Assembly: GCA_947579665.1 (NCBI GenBank)
Contig: OX388350.1
Coordinates: 39,713,393 to 39,777,392, forward strand
DNA: 64,000 nucleotides
Reading direction: 5' to 3'
Origin: Sympetrum striolatum
Taxonomy: Eukaryota > Arthropoda > Insecta > Odonata > Libellulidae
In this document: positions 21,450 through 35,049 of the stretch, one piece after another
Numbering within the stretch: the stretch's first letter is position 1
Layout: every line of letters begins with the position of its first letter
Notes under the pieces: model-generated
What the model was told of the DNA's origin: nothing
Database searches by the model: none
What the model saw: only the letters and a program-made list of their open reading frames with translations
Translations under genes and position numbers: made by a program

Positions 21450-23780
21450 CCGCCCTAATTCGGAATGGGATCTCTTTTTAAGCGATTCGCACCCTAGTTT
21501 CCTCAAAGAACGATACTCGAAAGACGTCTGGAGCAGCTCAGCGTTTCGTTGAGATCGAATTGTGCTTTATAGGGCAATCTTGTTGCTCTGTCAGGAAGTC
21601 CTTTCCTTCGTTCTAAGTTAAATTCACAACTTTGTCAAACAAATTCGCGAGCTATAAGGAGTAAGTTGTTGGGTACAAGGTAGTGTTTATAAAAAATTGT
21701 AATCCAGTAGAAAAATTTTAAAGATCCGAAAAACGTATTTTACAACAGTTAAAGATTGTTTTCTTCCTCATTAATGATCTTTAATCAGTCTACTACAAGG
21801 ATGGCGAACCTTTTGCAGCAAGTGCCAAATTTTATGAACATAAGGGACTTGAGTGCCGATGCGGTGCGAAACCATACACGGAGACGGTAATATGCATTTT
21901 ATAATTTCAACGATATGATTAAGATCATGTAAATGGCTTAAATACACGTTAATTATCATCACCAGTGAACAGAATTCACATTTATTTACTGCGAGGCCTA
22001 ATTTTTTCAGTGAAATATACACAAACCCATTCAAAAAAAATCTAATTCGCTACGTCCTTACGGGCGTTCCTTCAATTCGAAAGGATCAAAACAACTCCTG
22101 AATGAGGACCCTCGCTGTTTTGATCCTCGTAAAATAAACTTTTTGAGAAACCAGACGAGTGATTCTAGCCCTTCCGTAACACTTCCCGTACAACCTTGGC
22201 GGCTGCGCCCGATATAACGAAGACGTTACGTTTAAATCGACCTTAACTGATTTATCTCCGAGCACACCATTTTGAACGCGCACTTATTTAGACGGCCATT
22301 TTCCCGAAATATGGGTACAAATGGGAAAATAAGCTCGACCCGATAATTATATTTAGACCCCTGACATCCTTTCTGGACGCGTCCTTCCTTGGAGAAATAA
22401 ATGGATGCGAAAACCTTACTCTCAAGGTATGAAGGGAGAGAACAAAAGGCGGTGATAATTTCGGAACGATGATGCACCTGTCCCAAATAGCGCTCGTCGA
22501 TTTTTACGATGGCGATTCTGCCAAAAATAAGAGCGATTATCCCTTTAAAAACCTAAAAACAAAACGGCCACGAGGTTGCGCTCTTCTTTTCTGGAACAAT
22601 CCCTGAGTTAGAGCATTGTCTCGCGAGCCCAGGTGTTGGTCGATGAATTAATAGCTTCCAAGGATGAACCCTGTCGTCGGTAATGAATACAAATAATCAT
22701 TAATTATGCCCTTGTAGGCTACCTGAAAATGGCAAAACATCAAGCCATACGCACCCTGAGTTAATTAAAATGTGAACCTTGATTAATAAAAGATCGATGA
22801 TTCTTTATCGAAATAAATACTTTCTATTTGATATATTTTAAGCATGTATAATCGCTTAGTTTCTTCCAAAGTATTAAGTAAGCAAAAGAAGCTAAATATA
22901 AATATATGGCAATTTCGAGTATTTTCAGAGTTATATATATGCTTATAGGAATTTATATTCTTTGGGTTACCGAATGCCATTCCGGTACGTATTATCTTCA
23001 ATATTTGTGAGACCAGTGTATTTTGTCAGTTTTAAGAGACAATTTAACAGCGCAGATTCAGGTCTCTATATAGGTCGCATCAGTCAAGTAATGGATTTCC
23101 TAAATAGGACGCAATTCAACGTGGGTGTAATCTAGATCTGTGTTTGACAATGCACCACAAGGCCTTCATTGCACTCATGAAAATCACGTCCTCATTCTCA
23201 AATTAAACAGGAGAACGAAGGAATGTTAACCCTGGACGCAAACTCCAAGGCTTGCGGAAACAACAATGATGATGACTTTATCCCGCGAAAAAAGCTAGGA
23301 CAAGAGATCAGGAGCTTAGTTAATCTCCCAGAACACGATTTTAAGGTCATACGGTACGGCACCTCGGGAAACCACACGTCACTTCCGGGAGAGGGATGAA
23401 GGAGAGGAGTGGCTACCTTCTGGGCGAGGGACAAGAGGAAGTGAGGAATTAATCACACACGCGAAGAAAGTGACTTTGATGAAGACTCCCGCGCCTGAAA
23501 GACGTAACGCCAAACGTGGCTGTTTCGCGGGGAAAAAAGCGAAACCGAAAAAGAGAAAGGTGTTGCCCCGTAAAACGCGAGTTTTAAAGGAGAAATTCAA
23601 GACTTGAAGACTTGGATGGGATGAGAGCTGTGCAAGAGATATCACGGTGAGGAAACAGGAACGGGAAAGGATTGTAAGAATGAATATGAATTTCCTCAAA
23701 GTTAGGAACGGGCAATACAAAGAAATTTGCGAAGAACAATAAAGATCTTCGAAATTAAATTTAGGTCTGAATTAAGGAAA
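21450..23780. other. Non-coding stretch, mixed composition
   Basis: Frames up to 113 codons exist (for example 23379-23720 minus), but none resembles a protein family and several overlap in antisense. I see no repeats or RNA genes. Confidence 0.4.
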
Positions 23781-23807
23781 AATTTCTTTTTTACCAATGA
23801 TATTTAG

Positions 23808-23885
23808 AATTACTGCCCGGGCAGTGGAAGACCTGGGTTCGATTCCCATTCATGTCGCTATTTTCCACTTCTCGTTTAACTTTAA
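23808..23885 (+). repeat. tRNA-derived SINE, family B copy
   Basis: CTGCCCGGGCAGTGGAAGAC followed by CTGGGTTCGATTCCC gives a tRNA-like body with a B box (GGTTCGATTCC), then GCTATTTTCCACTTCTCGTTT, a tail shared with 25768. Confidence 0.65.
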
Positions 23886-24399
23886 GTGAAGAAAATTAAG
23901 TTATCGAGTAATCCGAGTTATCGAGTAAGTAATCGAGTTTAATTTCAGTTTGGTAAGGCTGAACACTTCTAGGTACTCAGATAAATAAGAACTATGAAGT
24001 AATAAAATGAAAAGGGGGCAGGAGTATACCTTTTCCACAAGTTAATTAACACACGACCGGATTCAACGATCAACCACTACCATCTGACATAGAACTGATT
24101 TCATATTTATTTCAAGGTGATTATTCATTGAAATCGGTCGTATGTTAATAAACCTGAGGCAAAACGATATTCCTGTGCCCCTTTAATTTTATTATGATAG
24201 AGTTCCACAAAACTACGCATTTCTCCGTAGAATTTAAACTATGATTGAATGATTTAGAGATATCATTTTTATAGTCTATTTTTGTTGCGGAAATATTTAC
24301 TGGTGGAGATTTATTTTCACTATTCGAATATACGCTTGACAGCACGCGGTAACATGGAGACAGCCGCCCCGAATAAAGGAAAGAAATAAACATGGACGC

Positions 24400-25160
24400 C
24401 TCGCTTCGCAACCTTAGGATTTCTTTCCGACCCTTACGTAATTTTTAGCATCTTTTCCACAAGGACGAGCACGTGACGGGCCCTTTCTCCGTTTGTATCA
24501 TGCGCTCACCGAAAAACAAAGATTGATGGACTCCTTCCCGCCACCGTGGAGGCCACGTATTTCCATCGGCCCGCGTAAACTAGATCGCGGCGCCGGATAC
24601 CTTCGGAGCAGAATTACGCGGGAACCGCCATTCCGGCCCCATTCGATCGCCGCGAAAAACTACCGCGTTACGAAAAACGCGCCAAAAGAATCGATTCGGA
24701 TTGCGAAGCGCGGAAAGTGGTCGAGTGAGTAGGCCAATGTTTCGATCGGCGATCGGCCGCTGTGTAGAAAGTATCCCGCGAGGGAAGGGTCAGAAATGGG
24801 GGGAGAGGGGGGAAACGTGGTGGGGAACTGTCGGTACGCTAAAAAGCGAAGCAGGGTCCCATCGAGGGCTAAGTGGGTCATGAGGTCGGCTTATATGACT
24901 GCGCAGAAGGGAGAAAAGAGGTGGAAGGTGGTGGGGGAGAGAGATGAGGAAGTTGATTCAACACCAGCACATCTCCCACGTGAGGATTCCATTCAATTTT
25001 TCCGCTGCTAATCAACGGCGCATCGCTTGTTTTGAAAGGCACTTCTTCGCACCTTCATCCTTTCCTCCTCGCTGGAATCTCATCCACGAGGAAACTCTGT
25101 CGCGGTCTATATTTCATCACGGCATTTCCTGTCTCTTATCTTTCTCTCGCGTGAAAAACT
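24400..25160. promoter_or_regulatory. CpG-rich island-like patch, no gene identified
   Basis: CpG is dense (CGGCGCCGGATACC, TCGATCGGCGATCGGCCG), against an AT-rich background. G runs occur at 24797-24836 (six, six and four Gs). Short frames on both strands are unrecognised. It may be a promoter or enhancer; function is inferred only from composition. Confidence 0.3.
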
Positions 25161-25767
25161 AGCGGTAGTGGCGATTATTAAACAACTTCAAATTATCTTA
25201 ATTACTCGACCGTTAATCGGAGATTTATATCAAGATACGCTTTGGTACGGTAAAAGTTGAAGAGGGTGGAGAAACTTTTTAATGACTTGTGCATCCAAAA
25301 CAACTAAGATCTGTAGGGTACAAGTGTTTATGTTGCTTCCTAAGTGATATTAGAATGTTTTAGATGAACCTGGTTTCACAGTTGTTGTTGGTGGATATAA
25401 AAAAATTAACAATTTACACCCATTTTCCGCTAGGTAAGTGAACATTTATTTTCGATAAAATGAGATGAATGCTTTGACATTTAAGATCTACCAAAGGTAC
25501 TCTGGTATAAAGCAGGGGTTTATATAATATAGGAAATAAACCGATTGTTAGCTATAGTGAAACTTCTCTTCATCCTAGAAGTAGAGTACATAAATCGAAA
25601 ATAATACTTAAGTACTATACTGAGTACATATTTGAGAAATAAATTAAACACTATGGAATAAATAAAGATGAATGAATGATGATGATGATGAATTTCTATT
25701 CTTTACTTAAGCATGGGGAGGCTTGCTTGATTAATTGTAAATAGGAACACAGAATAGAAAAATTGTT

Positions 25768-25845
25768 CAATACCTGCCAGAAAAGTGACAGACCTTGGTT
25801 CGTATCCCACTAATTTTGCCATTTATTACTTCTTGTTTTACTTTG
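25768..25845 (+). repeat. tRNA-derived SINE, family B copy (diverged)
   Basis: ACCTGCCAGAAAAGTGACAG followed by ACCTTGGTTCGTATCCC matches the copies at 23808 and 38985. The tail CCATTTATTACTTCTTGTTTTACTTT is similar to the first of these. Confidence 0.6.
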
Positions 25846-25979
25846 GGTTTAATTATGAATATTGCATATGAATATATTTTGTATGAGAATAATTATTTCA
25901 TTATTTTCCCCACATTCTACTAAATTTTCAACGTTTCCAACAAAAAAGTAAACTCCCATTCCGTTTTCATATAAAAACG

Positions 25980-26720
25980 CAGATTTTGATCCTTGGATTA
26001 ATTTCACAGGAGCGAGGGAGGTTGCTTTACGGGCAGCTAACACACGGCATATCAGTACAACACGTAACGTCGCTTTTACTTTCTTCAACCACCTCGTTAG
26101 GCGAAAATTTCCCCGGAACGAGACGAAAATGCAGCTGCTCCAAAGAGGGCGCCGAAGCATTATCGACCGACAGCCGTGACTTATCGACTCTCAGCACGCA
26201 AACCTACATTAATATCTCTTATCTCCGCCGAATGCAGACTTGGGGCGCCATCCCCATCGACGTAACGACCATAAAGCAGTGATCGGGGGCGTTCCAGAGG
26301 ATATTGCGAAAATACGACCTACGCGGGAGACTTGCATGCAGTTGGCCAAGCAACGAGAGTTATTGATTCGGGGGTGGAGAGATACAAAACGATGATATAA
26401 AAGGTGGTGAAATTGATCTAATAGGGGCACCGCGCCCTCTAGCAATTGCGCAATGGTCGAGTTTGAGCAACTGAAGCAAGTACGAAGAAAGTTCCTCGAA
26501 ATGGGGCACGCCCACTTCGTAACACTGAAAAATTTCGCTGGGAGAAGATACCAAGCGCTGTTACGGGCTCTATTATCTGTGAATAACACGATCTCGTACC
26601 ATGAGGACTCCAGCGATGCTTCCCCGACTGTGATAGGCTATCTCCGCCCATGTCACCGTACCAGTGTGCCGCAAGGGAGCTGTGAGTATTCCGTACCCAT
26701 TGATAAGGTTTAAACTGACA
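25980..26720. other. CpG-rich patch with overlapping frames, no gene identified
   Basis: Frames of 86 to 126 codons overlap on both strands, which is expected when stop codons are rare in GC-rich DNA. None shows a known domain. Confidence 0.3.
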
Positions 26721-26984
26721 TGAATAAGCAGAAGTTCTAGCCACGCCATCACAACATATGCGTACGACCATAATAAGTTTACATTTACTCAGCGTAAACC
26801 TGAAAGCTTCATCACATTCATGCCCTTGTTTCTGTGGTATATTTCATCGTTTAAGTTCATGGCAGCTTTACTAAAATTTACCCAACAAGCTCTCGTTTAA
26901 AAAGCCACAGGCATCAAATATATAAGAAGGGCAACGAAGATTTATTGTTCTGTGGGAATTAAAGATCGTAAGTTTGTTATGATA

Positions 26985-27345
26985 AGTTTGCCGGCTACCA
27001 ACGCTGAGGGTCCCGGGTTTGAATCGTGGTTAGGGCACGTTTGTGTTGTCAATTTTACGGGTTAATTGTAGGAGTGATCTTGTGATACTAACATTCGCCT
27101 TAATAAAGTCGGAATTACTATCATTCAGAATAAAACACGACGTTTCCTTCCTTACGTACATACCTGATTAAATTACACACGGGTTTGAATCCTTGTTAGG
27201 GCATGTTTGCGTTGTGATTTTCAAGGGTTTATATTTTAGTGATATTGAGAGAAAGATTCGGCATAATAAAGTCGAGATTATTACAATTCAGAGTAAAGCA
27301 TTACGTTTCTTCCTTGACTACCTTGCACACATAGTTAGATACGTT
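26985..27345 (+). repeat. tRNA-like SINE with a duplicated 166-bp tail
   Basis: CGGGTTTGAATCGTGGTTAG (27014) has a B-box form. The following 166 bases recur from 27180 (CGGGTTTGAATCCTTGTTAG), with shared landmarks TAATAAAGTCG and TTACGTTTC/GACGTTTCCTTCCTT. The two units have diverged. Confidence 0.65.
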
Positions 27346-27399
27346 TAATTTAATCCAGAAGCGATTCAAACAACGATGCCACTTATATCCTACAAACAA

Positions 27400-30300
27400 C
27401 CCTAAAATGCCTATGCGAAGCAATGGGGTTGAGGCACGGAAAATTCCACAGGAACCGGCAAAAACCACACCGGCGAATTGCGACTGCGTAAGAGGTCGAC
27501 ATCTTTAAAAAGCGAAAGGAAACCAGTAGGGCGGCATTTTCGGAGGCGATGGTATACCAAATTCTTCGATCCGGTCCACCCAGCTTTCTCGACCGAAAAC
27601 ACTTCCTGGTTTGGGGCCCTCCCGACTTCCTCCGCCGTTTTGTAGGTCGAGGACGGTGTTGCCCCTGTCGATCGAAGAAGGTCCCGAAAATCTAGGGCCG
27701 AGAGAATAAGGGGCACAATGCGACCTCGGCAACACGACCTTGAACTTTTCCCCGAGAGGAAAGAAGTGCCCAAACCCTTGATTCCAGACGATGTGGATCG
27801 ATTGATGGGTGCCGAGAGGTTATACATTAAACGCCGCTCCCGGAGCGCTTTCTGAGGGAATTGGCTCCTTTCTTAACGAGATATCGCGCGTTGTTTAAGA
27901 GTCACCAACGTAACAATCGATGTTTATAGAGGTTGGGGGACTTACGATGTCATTATTGGCAATATCAACGTTGTTAACAATTTAGGGTTGACGATTTTTC
28001 TGATTCGTCACCGCTATCAATTAGTTTGGATAATCCTATAATGGAGTGAAAAATTGACCCTTTAATATAATGGGAAATACTGTCTCTTTTCCATTACACA
28101 TATAAATACTGTTGCACACATTATTCATTATAAGTATTTAAATTAACTCGGAGAAAAAAGCTAGGAGAGAACCAGAAGGAAAGTTTAAAACATAGCCAAC
28201 TATATCCGGAAATTGCTGATTTAAGACATGTTTACATGAGAGCTGATCAATCAAACCAAATCTTGAATACGGGAATTACAGACGCAATTTGAATTGCCCA
28301 CATTAAAAAGTACGATAAATCCAACGGTTCTACCATTGGACTAATAATGACTTCCAGAGAGATTCAAAATAGAAAAATCCGACATCAAACTTACTTGGTT
28401 TTACATCACCCGGAATAAAAAAGCCACTGATACAACAATATACGAATACTACGTTTATCTTACAGTGCCCTTCTACCAAAATAAACAATTAATAAGTAAG
28501 TTTCCCCATGTCTAACTTTAATCTACCAAATGAAGATCAAGATCATACAAAACTTCTCGACATGTGAAGCAATTCGGGACCGGCTGCATGGCAATTACTG
28601 AGCGATTTGCGGGATCGTTTGATCTTACAGAATGTGGTTCACCTCATACAGTACGGAAATCTTCTCAGAGACCACTAAGGGCATCGTAAAAGTACCGTTG
28701 AAATAGCTGAGACCGCAGCTCGAAACGTTTCGAGAACCAGATTCATGATTCGCAAACTTCCCGCTAGGAGGGCACAAAAGACGAATGGGTAGACACATTA
28801 ATCGGGATATGCATTCGATAACACTTGACAAAAATTAAGTATCAATAATGAGACACGCAATTCAAGAATGAAAACTCACTTGATGTGATGATGGCACGAA
28901 TGAGTAGAATTAGTTTGAGTAAACAACTTATTGCTTTGATATGATGATGAATTAAACCAATATAAAACTATCAACATACAACAACAACAATGAATTTTGG
29001 AAAAAAAATTCGATTTACTAGAGTTAGACATCAGGGCACGCAAGAAGGCGTGAATGAATAACAAAGACAGAGAAAAGGTTATTGTTGTCGTACGTAAATT
29101 GCTGATGTTGACATTATTACAAACTTACAATGGAACATACAGTAAAATTGCAAGCTTATGGCCCCTACCTGCGTAGGAGATCAGCTGGTAGAGATATATT
29201 CACTTTCGAGCATAAATTGTGATATATTGTCACTGCTAGGTGTATAAAGCCACCTATACCTTTAGCTGCCAGTATTTACTTAAAAATAGACTTGCCTGGA
29301 CTGAAAGATAGTTTCTGTTTAGGGATCATAAGCTTTCAATAGTAATCACATTACAGAATATGACAAAAGAAAAAGCATAGATAATGAAGCGTTACGAAAA
29401 TTACACCTCTAATACTCTTACTATATACTTCATACCTCAGTTCTGCTGAAATGTGATTGAAAAGGCAACCCATACAACTCGAAACAGAAAAAAACTCGGA
29501 ACCACTTCCTCCACTTCTCTTCATCAATTGGAGCACAACGAGAGGAACCTTGTAAACAGATTGATCGATGAACGCGTGTGCCCTTTCCTCGATAGAGAAT
29601 GGGCACTGGAAGAGAAACCCCCTTGATGACGAGACCTAAACTTTCCGTAGGTAAAAGTTGCGAGGAAATTGACTTCCAGCGGCGAGAGGGAGGAAAGAGG
29701 ATCTCTCGAGGAAATTAGCGAGGAAAAAAGAGCATCCTCGAATGGGAAAGCATCCAGAGAGCAGGAAGATACCTCTCCGTCTTTCCTTCCCGCCCTTTGG
29801 GAGAACGAGGAAGTTGAAAACAAAGTTCCTATCACGCTCGCGGAAAAAATATGAGAGCGCCGCGAACGGAAAAAAATTTCATTCGGGAAGCGCGGAGATA
29901 ATGAAATGACTGTCGGGGAGCGCAAACTGCGCAGATGGCAAAAAAATGCGAGGAATGGAACTTCACAACCTCGATTTCTGTTTTCCGCCGGAGCCTTTCT
30001 CTTCTTCCGACGAAGGCACTCGAAAAAGAAAGGAACTAACCGTGAGAGCAGTTTTGAGGACCTTTCCTTTAAAATCGACGTTTTTCGTCGACGTCTTATT
30101 AAAGGAGATAATGTAGATAACACATTGCTAAAACTTGTAAGCGAGGAGCACCGACTAGAATTTCATTTACGAGTCAACAAAGTCATCTGAAAGGTGTACA
30201 CTGGTCGGGAATAACAATTAAATAATAAGCGATTATTTAGAGCGACTGGGAAGAGGAGTAAACAACGATGATAATCACATTATTTTAAACATAATACGAG

Positions 30301-32200
30301 TTTATTATATTACGAATAAAAAAATAAAGCCAATTATCTACTAATGATGCATTCAAGCGTAAAATGACAATGAAATAATGAGGAATTAATTAGATTTACA
30401 AGAGGAGGAAATTAAACAACGATGAATATTACATTGTTTCAAGCATCATTCACGTTTATTTCATTACGAAGAAATAACACTTTTTGTTTATAATAACTTA
30501 AACTCATACGGTGATTGTTCTGCGATTGGACTTTTTCCAGATATAGTATTCTAGCTGATGTTTGTCGATAGCAACCTTAAACTACGTAAGCCCTCATCTA
30601 GCCCAGTTTACCACGTTACACATAAACCCGAGGTGTTCTGGCCTAACTTCGGGGAACACCGTTTAGATTCAAAACAGCAAAACTTAGTAATTGTTGTGGA
30701 AAATACTAAGTATTGTTGTTTTGAATCCAACACGTTAATGGCAGAGGGTTTTGAGATTCAAAGTGACTATAAACAGAATATTTAATAAAATTTTCGCTTG
30801 AATTAGTTAAAAATAGTAGTCAAGGCCTAGACCTAAATTGGTTAACTTTCAACTGAGTAAATTCTACGGTTTGATGTCCTTCAATTTTATAAAACTTGCA
30901 TATGAGGGCAACAAGAAGTACAAGACAGCAAAGAAAGGAGCGAAATTGCCAAACTCTTCCCAGCGATATTACAAATAAATCCAAAGCGCAATTTACACAA
31001 TAAAATAAAGTACGTAGTCCATTTCGACACAAAGAATATCCTCCAGTTCCACTTCGCGACGACCGATATTGTTGAGCAAGTCGCGCTGTAATTAAGAGCG
31101 AACGAAATGATGTCGCAACCCACAGATTCCCTGCTGGATGGCTCCGAAAAAGATAGCACCCAGATAATACATAACCCAGTTCATGAAACGACCGAGGCGA
31201 GAAAAGTTCTGCTCTTACTTCGAGTGAAAGGCGCGGTTGGGAAACCGCGGGTAATACGGTTTTCCCTTCGAATCTATGGCTTACAAAATCTCGGTTTCCG
31301 ATTCGATACCGTGCCAGTATTGCATCCGAGGGAACATGCGTTAAATAACGACGACGTACAGAAGAAAGGTTGCGAAAAAATGTGTCAAGTTCAGTCTGAG
31401 CCACCTGTGCCACGAGGATAGCTCGTTTTGAAATCGCAGCACGCTTCCGCTGGCGGCGCCACTGGAGAAATGGCGGGAGAAAAACGTGGGAAAGTAGAAA
31501 ACGGTTTAGATCCACCATTTCCTTTCCTAAACAAACGATAATGTTTACATTTTGTCATTATTCTGTCTTTCCACGATGGCAGACTTCAATAGTGCCATGG
31601 TTCGAATGTGATACATCAATACTTTAAAACAAACAAAACTTTATTTCGTCCACACAATTGAAATTTTATTTTATAGATTATCATTACTTGAATAAGAGAT
31701 AACTGGGCCCGACAATATCGCAAAGAATATTCGGAAAATTTTTTACTGATTGAAATCCTTCTGTTTTGAAGTTAACGTTTTCTACGCTTCTGATTTCCCT
31801 TCTAACATTTGATGATGCTTTCTTTTGTCTTTTGGTACAAGAAGGAGAAACGTGCATTTGTCATTTACCTTTCTCTTGCACCGGTTACAGGTGCTAATAT
31901 CTCCTGAGGTATCAACGATGCTGAAAAATAGGTCAAATTGTGCCACTGTCCAATTAATTCACTACTGAATGCTAAGAAATCTTTTCATAGGGTCACTGCG
32001 CTGCACATCCGTGGAAGTCTATCAACATTATGGGTCAGCGTGGAATTGAAGGAGAAACTAACTCACACTTCATCTTATACGGTGTGCCCTGCTACACCAC
32101 CAAAACTTTTGGTAGCTAATGGTGAAGAGATAATCCACCACTTTAGCCGTGACATCGTGATAAGTCTCCATCAGGGACAAAGAAAAAGTATAACTTTCAC
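27400..32200. other. Long non-coding stretch with CpG-rich patches
   Basis: CpG-rich patches lie at about 27410-27890, 29520-30100 and 31080-31510, separated by AT-rich DNA. The longest frame of the window is here (30820-31518, minus, 232 codons), but it has no domain and overlaps an antisense frame. I see no tRNA or transposon ends. Confidence 0.35.
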
Positions 32201-32256
32201 AATGAAGTCATCACCATGTGAATCTACCTGATGATGACTCCATGAGTTGAAACCAT
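32200..32256 (+). ncRNA. Hammerhead-like core, degenerate
   Basis: CTGATGA (32228-32234) and GAAAC (32249-32253) are 14 bases apart. The bases between can form GACTC/GAGTT with a CAT loop, the layout of a hammerhead ribozyme stem II. The expected stem III (ACC..GGT) and cleavage triplet are not kept, so it is probably an inactive relic of a retroelement ribozyme. Confidence 0.35.
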
Positions 32257-32317
32257 ATTTTTTAGAATAAATCATATTGTCATTAATAAAATTTATATTC
32301 TTTGTTTATCTTTGTTC

Positions 32318-32705
32318 CTAATGGTGAAGAAGTTGAGAACGCAACCAAATTTCAACTGGAAGACTATAAACAGGCACAGCAACGCGTTTAAAAGAACCAG
32401 CAACTTAATGTGCAAGTTTTAGAACAGATAAAATTCAGACAGCTGAATTAGACACGCTAAGCTGAATAAATTCCTTCAACTTTTAGACACAAGAATTCTT
32501 CAATAGTAACAGTTACTTATTCCGAGATGAAGAAGTTGAGAATTCAACCATACTTCAGCAGGATGACTTTACAAGTAGCTATAGCTACGAGTGTACGTAA
32601 ACCATCAACTTAGTGCATACATTTTTTCAACAAAGGCAATCCCAACAGATTGAAAACGACAGAAAATTCCTCCAACTCTTAAACACGAGAATTCCTCAAC
32701 GGCAG
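32318..32705 (+). repeat. Diverged tandem duplication of about 195 bp
   Basis: GGTGAAGAAGTTGAGAACGCA at 32320 pairs with GATGAAGAAGTTGAGAATTCA at 32526. The shared end blocks are AATTCCTTCAACTTTTAGACAC and AATTCCTCCAACTCTTAAACAC. Confidence 0.7.
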
Positions 32706-33230
32706 AGTTTTTCCTCGAGACGGCGACCGCTGGCTAACAGCGAAGTGGCAACTCCGGAGTCCTCCACCTAGATGGATCAGCTGGCGATTTTTATTGCGAG
32801 GAGAAAACGAGGCAGCTGAGATAGTGTCGCAAGCCTCCATCCTCCCTTTTTCCGCATCTCCCGGAGGAATCGGCCGGAGCCTAACTTGGAACATCGAAGC
32901 ACGCCTTCCCCCACCAATCGACTCCCGCCAAGGTCGTCTTCGCTTTTTTCTTTCTAGTTTCCCAATGCGAGGATTCCTTCGAATTAATCCTCGCTTTGGT
33001 GACCATCGTCATCGGAATAAGGAGCTCTCGGATGCCTTGGAAGGCCGAGACGTCGCGCGCCGTTTCGCAACTGTTTCTGCCAATCGCGACCTACCTGAGA
33101 CAGAGAGAGGCGATTTCTTTCGCGGACAGCTGCCGTTTCTATGGTCTATTTACATTTGTTTACGTTTCGACGAGTCTATTCTTTTCTATTGCGCACTTAA
33201 ACGAAGGCGTCCCTAAGTCAAACAATGCGA
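32700..33230. other. CpG-rich patch with overlapping frames
   Basis: A 140-codon plus-strand frame (32794-33216) and antisense frames coexist. None is recognisable. Confidence 0.3.
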
Positions 33231-33979
33231 ATGGTGCGAAAATTCAACAATGCATTTCAGTACAACGATCCGGCATGTCTTGAGTCTTGTTAACATCGTT
33301 AGGGTAAACAAGGATAATGGTTATCACATTCGAAAATTATGAATGCTTTATATGTATCTATGGAGGAGGCTGCAAATTTATTGAGTTCATAACTTTTTTA
33401 TGTATCAATATTGGTTTAGCTTCTAAAATATTTAAATCTGACAAGGATACCTGATTGAAATCGGTATCTTACTACCCACAAGTGCATAAGAAAGGCAAAT
33501 ATTAAACCAAACAAGAACGGTACATCATTTACAGCACAAAATACAGCATTTAGAATCAAAGAGAATATAAAAATTCAATTAAAGGATTAAATATTTATGA
33601 CATCTTCGGTTTTAAAGACTATGCTTTGAGTTGAATAAAAATAGGTGAATTTTTAACCTTTAGAAACACATCTAAGGCCCGAGTGCACCAATCTCGGTTA
33701 AATCCACCGTTAGCTGACCGCGGTTAAAAATTAACGGCGGTCAACTTAAGTTTGGAGTGCACCAACAGTAACCGAGGTTTTCGTAACCGCGGTTAGCTAA
33801 CGGCCGATTAAGGTCCCTGTGAATACGTTGAGTACCGCTTAGTGCTCGCCTAAACGTATATCGCAATTCATTTGTCTTTGTTGTTGATATATTGGACGAC
33901 TTGTAAATAATGATATAAGTGGACTCACAAGTGTGTACACTTTGTCAGTGGAACAAATAGTAAAGAATCGCTATAAGAG

Positions 33980-34740
33980 ATGGACGTAAACGATAAAAAA
34001 AAGGCTGAGAACCCCTAATTTTAATAAATATGAAGCAGAACTTCTGATCAATTTGGCAGACGAAAAGACATCATTGAGAACAAGAAGACAGATGGGACAT
34101 AATCGAAGGAGAAAGAGTTGGCATGGCAAAAGATTGTCTCAGAATTCAATTCCCTTCCTGGTGATTTAGGGGATATTAAATTTAATAACAATTAAATTTG
34201 TTTAAGCGATATTTCTTGTAATTTTATCGTACACAATGAAATACTTATTACCTGTCGCTCTTCATTTCGCATGCTTTTGAATTTTATCGATGTGTATTTA
34301 TAGTATTAGTTATTAGTACAATATTATTTTAGTATTCTTCGATATTCGCAAGTATTATAAAGAAAATTAATTCGTAACAGCAATAAGAGAGTGCAGTTGA
34401 AATACTCGCATAACTTAATTTTCTCACTAATTTTAATCTTATCCAAATAACTTCTTTAGCTTGCTTAAATTTTAAAATAACAGGAGTGAATATTTATGGT
34501 CCTCAAGGTGTTGTTAAAAGATCACATGGCCAATTGAAAACATGCTATGAGAACTTGAAGAGAAAGACAAGGAAAGATATAGCAGGTAAGAAGATGGAAA
34601 TGTATAAGACTGGATAAGAGGAGGGCCATCAAATGAAAGAAGAATTAGAATTATCGAAAATGTAGCATTTATTTTGAGTCCTAATGTAAGACCAATGGAA
34701 AATCCTTCTGATTCGGATGCTTTTTATCTTTGTAATGGTT
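33980..34740 (+). pseudogene. Harbinger Myb/SANT-like accessory protein, frameshifted
   Basis: From the ATG at 33980 the frame breaks after KKKAENP. The next frame gives NFNKYEAELLINLADEKTSL, and a third gives KEKELAWQKIVSEFNSLPGD. After an AT-rich gap, probably an intron, 34500-34610 reads YGPQGVVKRSHGQLKTCYEN and LKRKTRKDIA..K.EMYKTG. This is the Myb/SANT-type DNA-binding protein that Harbinger elements encode to bring transposase to DNA ends. At least two frameshifts and a stop before the usual GGGP motif make it inactive. Confidence 0.75.
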
Positions 34741-35049
34741 AGGATAATAATATTCATACCAGTCACCTAAATAAAATGAAAAAATTAATCAAATCTGGTT
34801 ACTTTTTTAGATCAGTAGCATATAATCATTCTACCGCAACATATATCAAATTCATCAGAGGTAGGGTTACAGGTAACAAGTATACACCTTGTATAAATCA
34901 TGAGTATAGTAAACTACTAATATTCAATGTTTATAGGATATGTTGGAGAATTCAGATACAGCACAAAATGAATCAGTATCATTTTCTGAGACTCCTCTAG
35001 TGGAAATTCACGAAGTGGAAGTAGTATATATATATTGCATGTTAAGCAG

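Noticed and set aside
29524..30123. 199-codon minus-strand frame
   Set aside because: Serine- and arginine-rich low-complexity translation of a purine-biased tract; no family resemblance.
30820..31518. Longest open frame of the window (232 codons, minus)
   Set aside because: No recognisable domain, a 104-codon antisense frame inside it, and a CpG-rich setting where stops are rare; likely chance.
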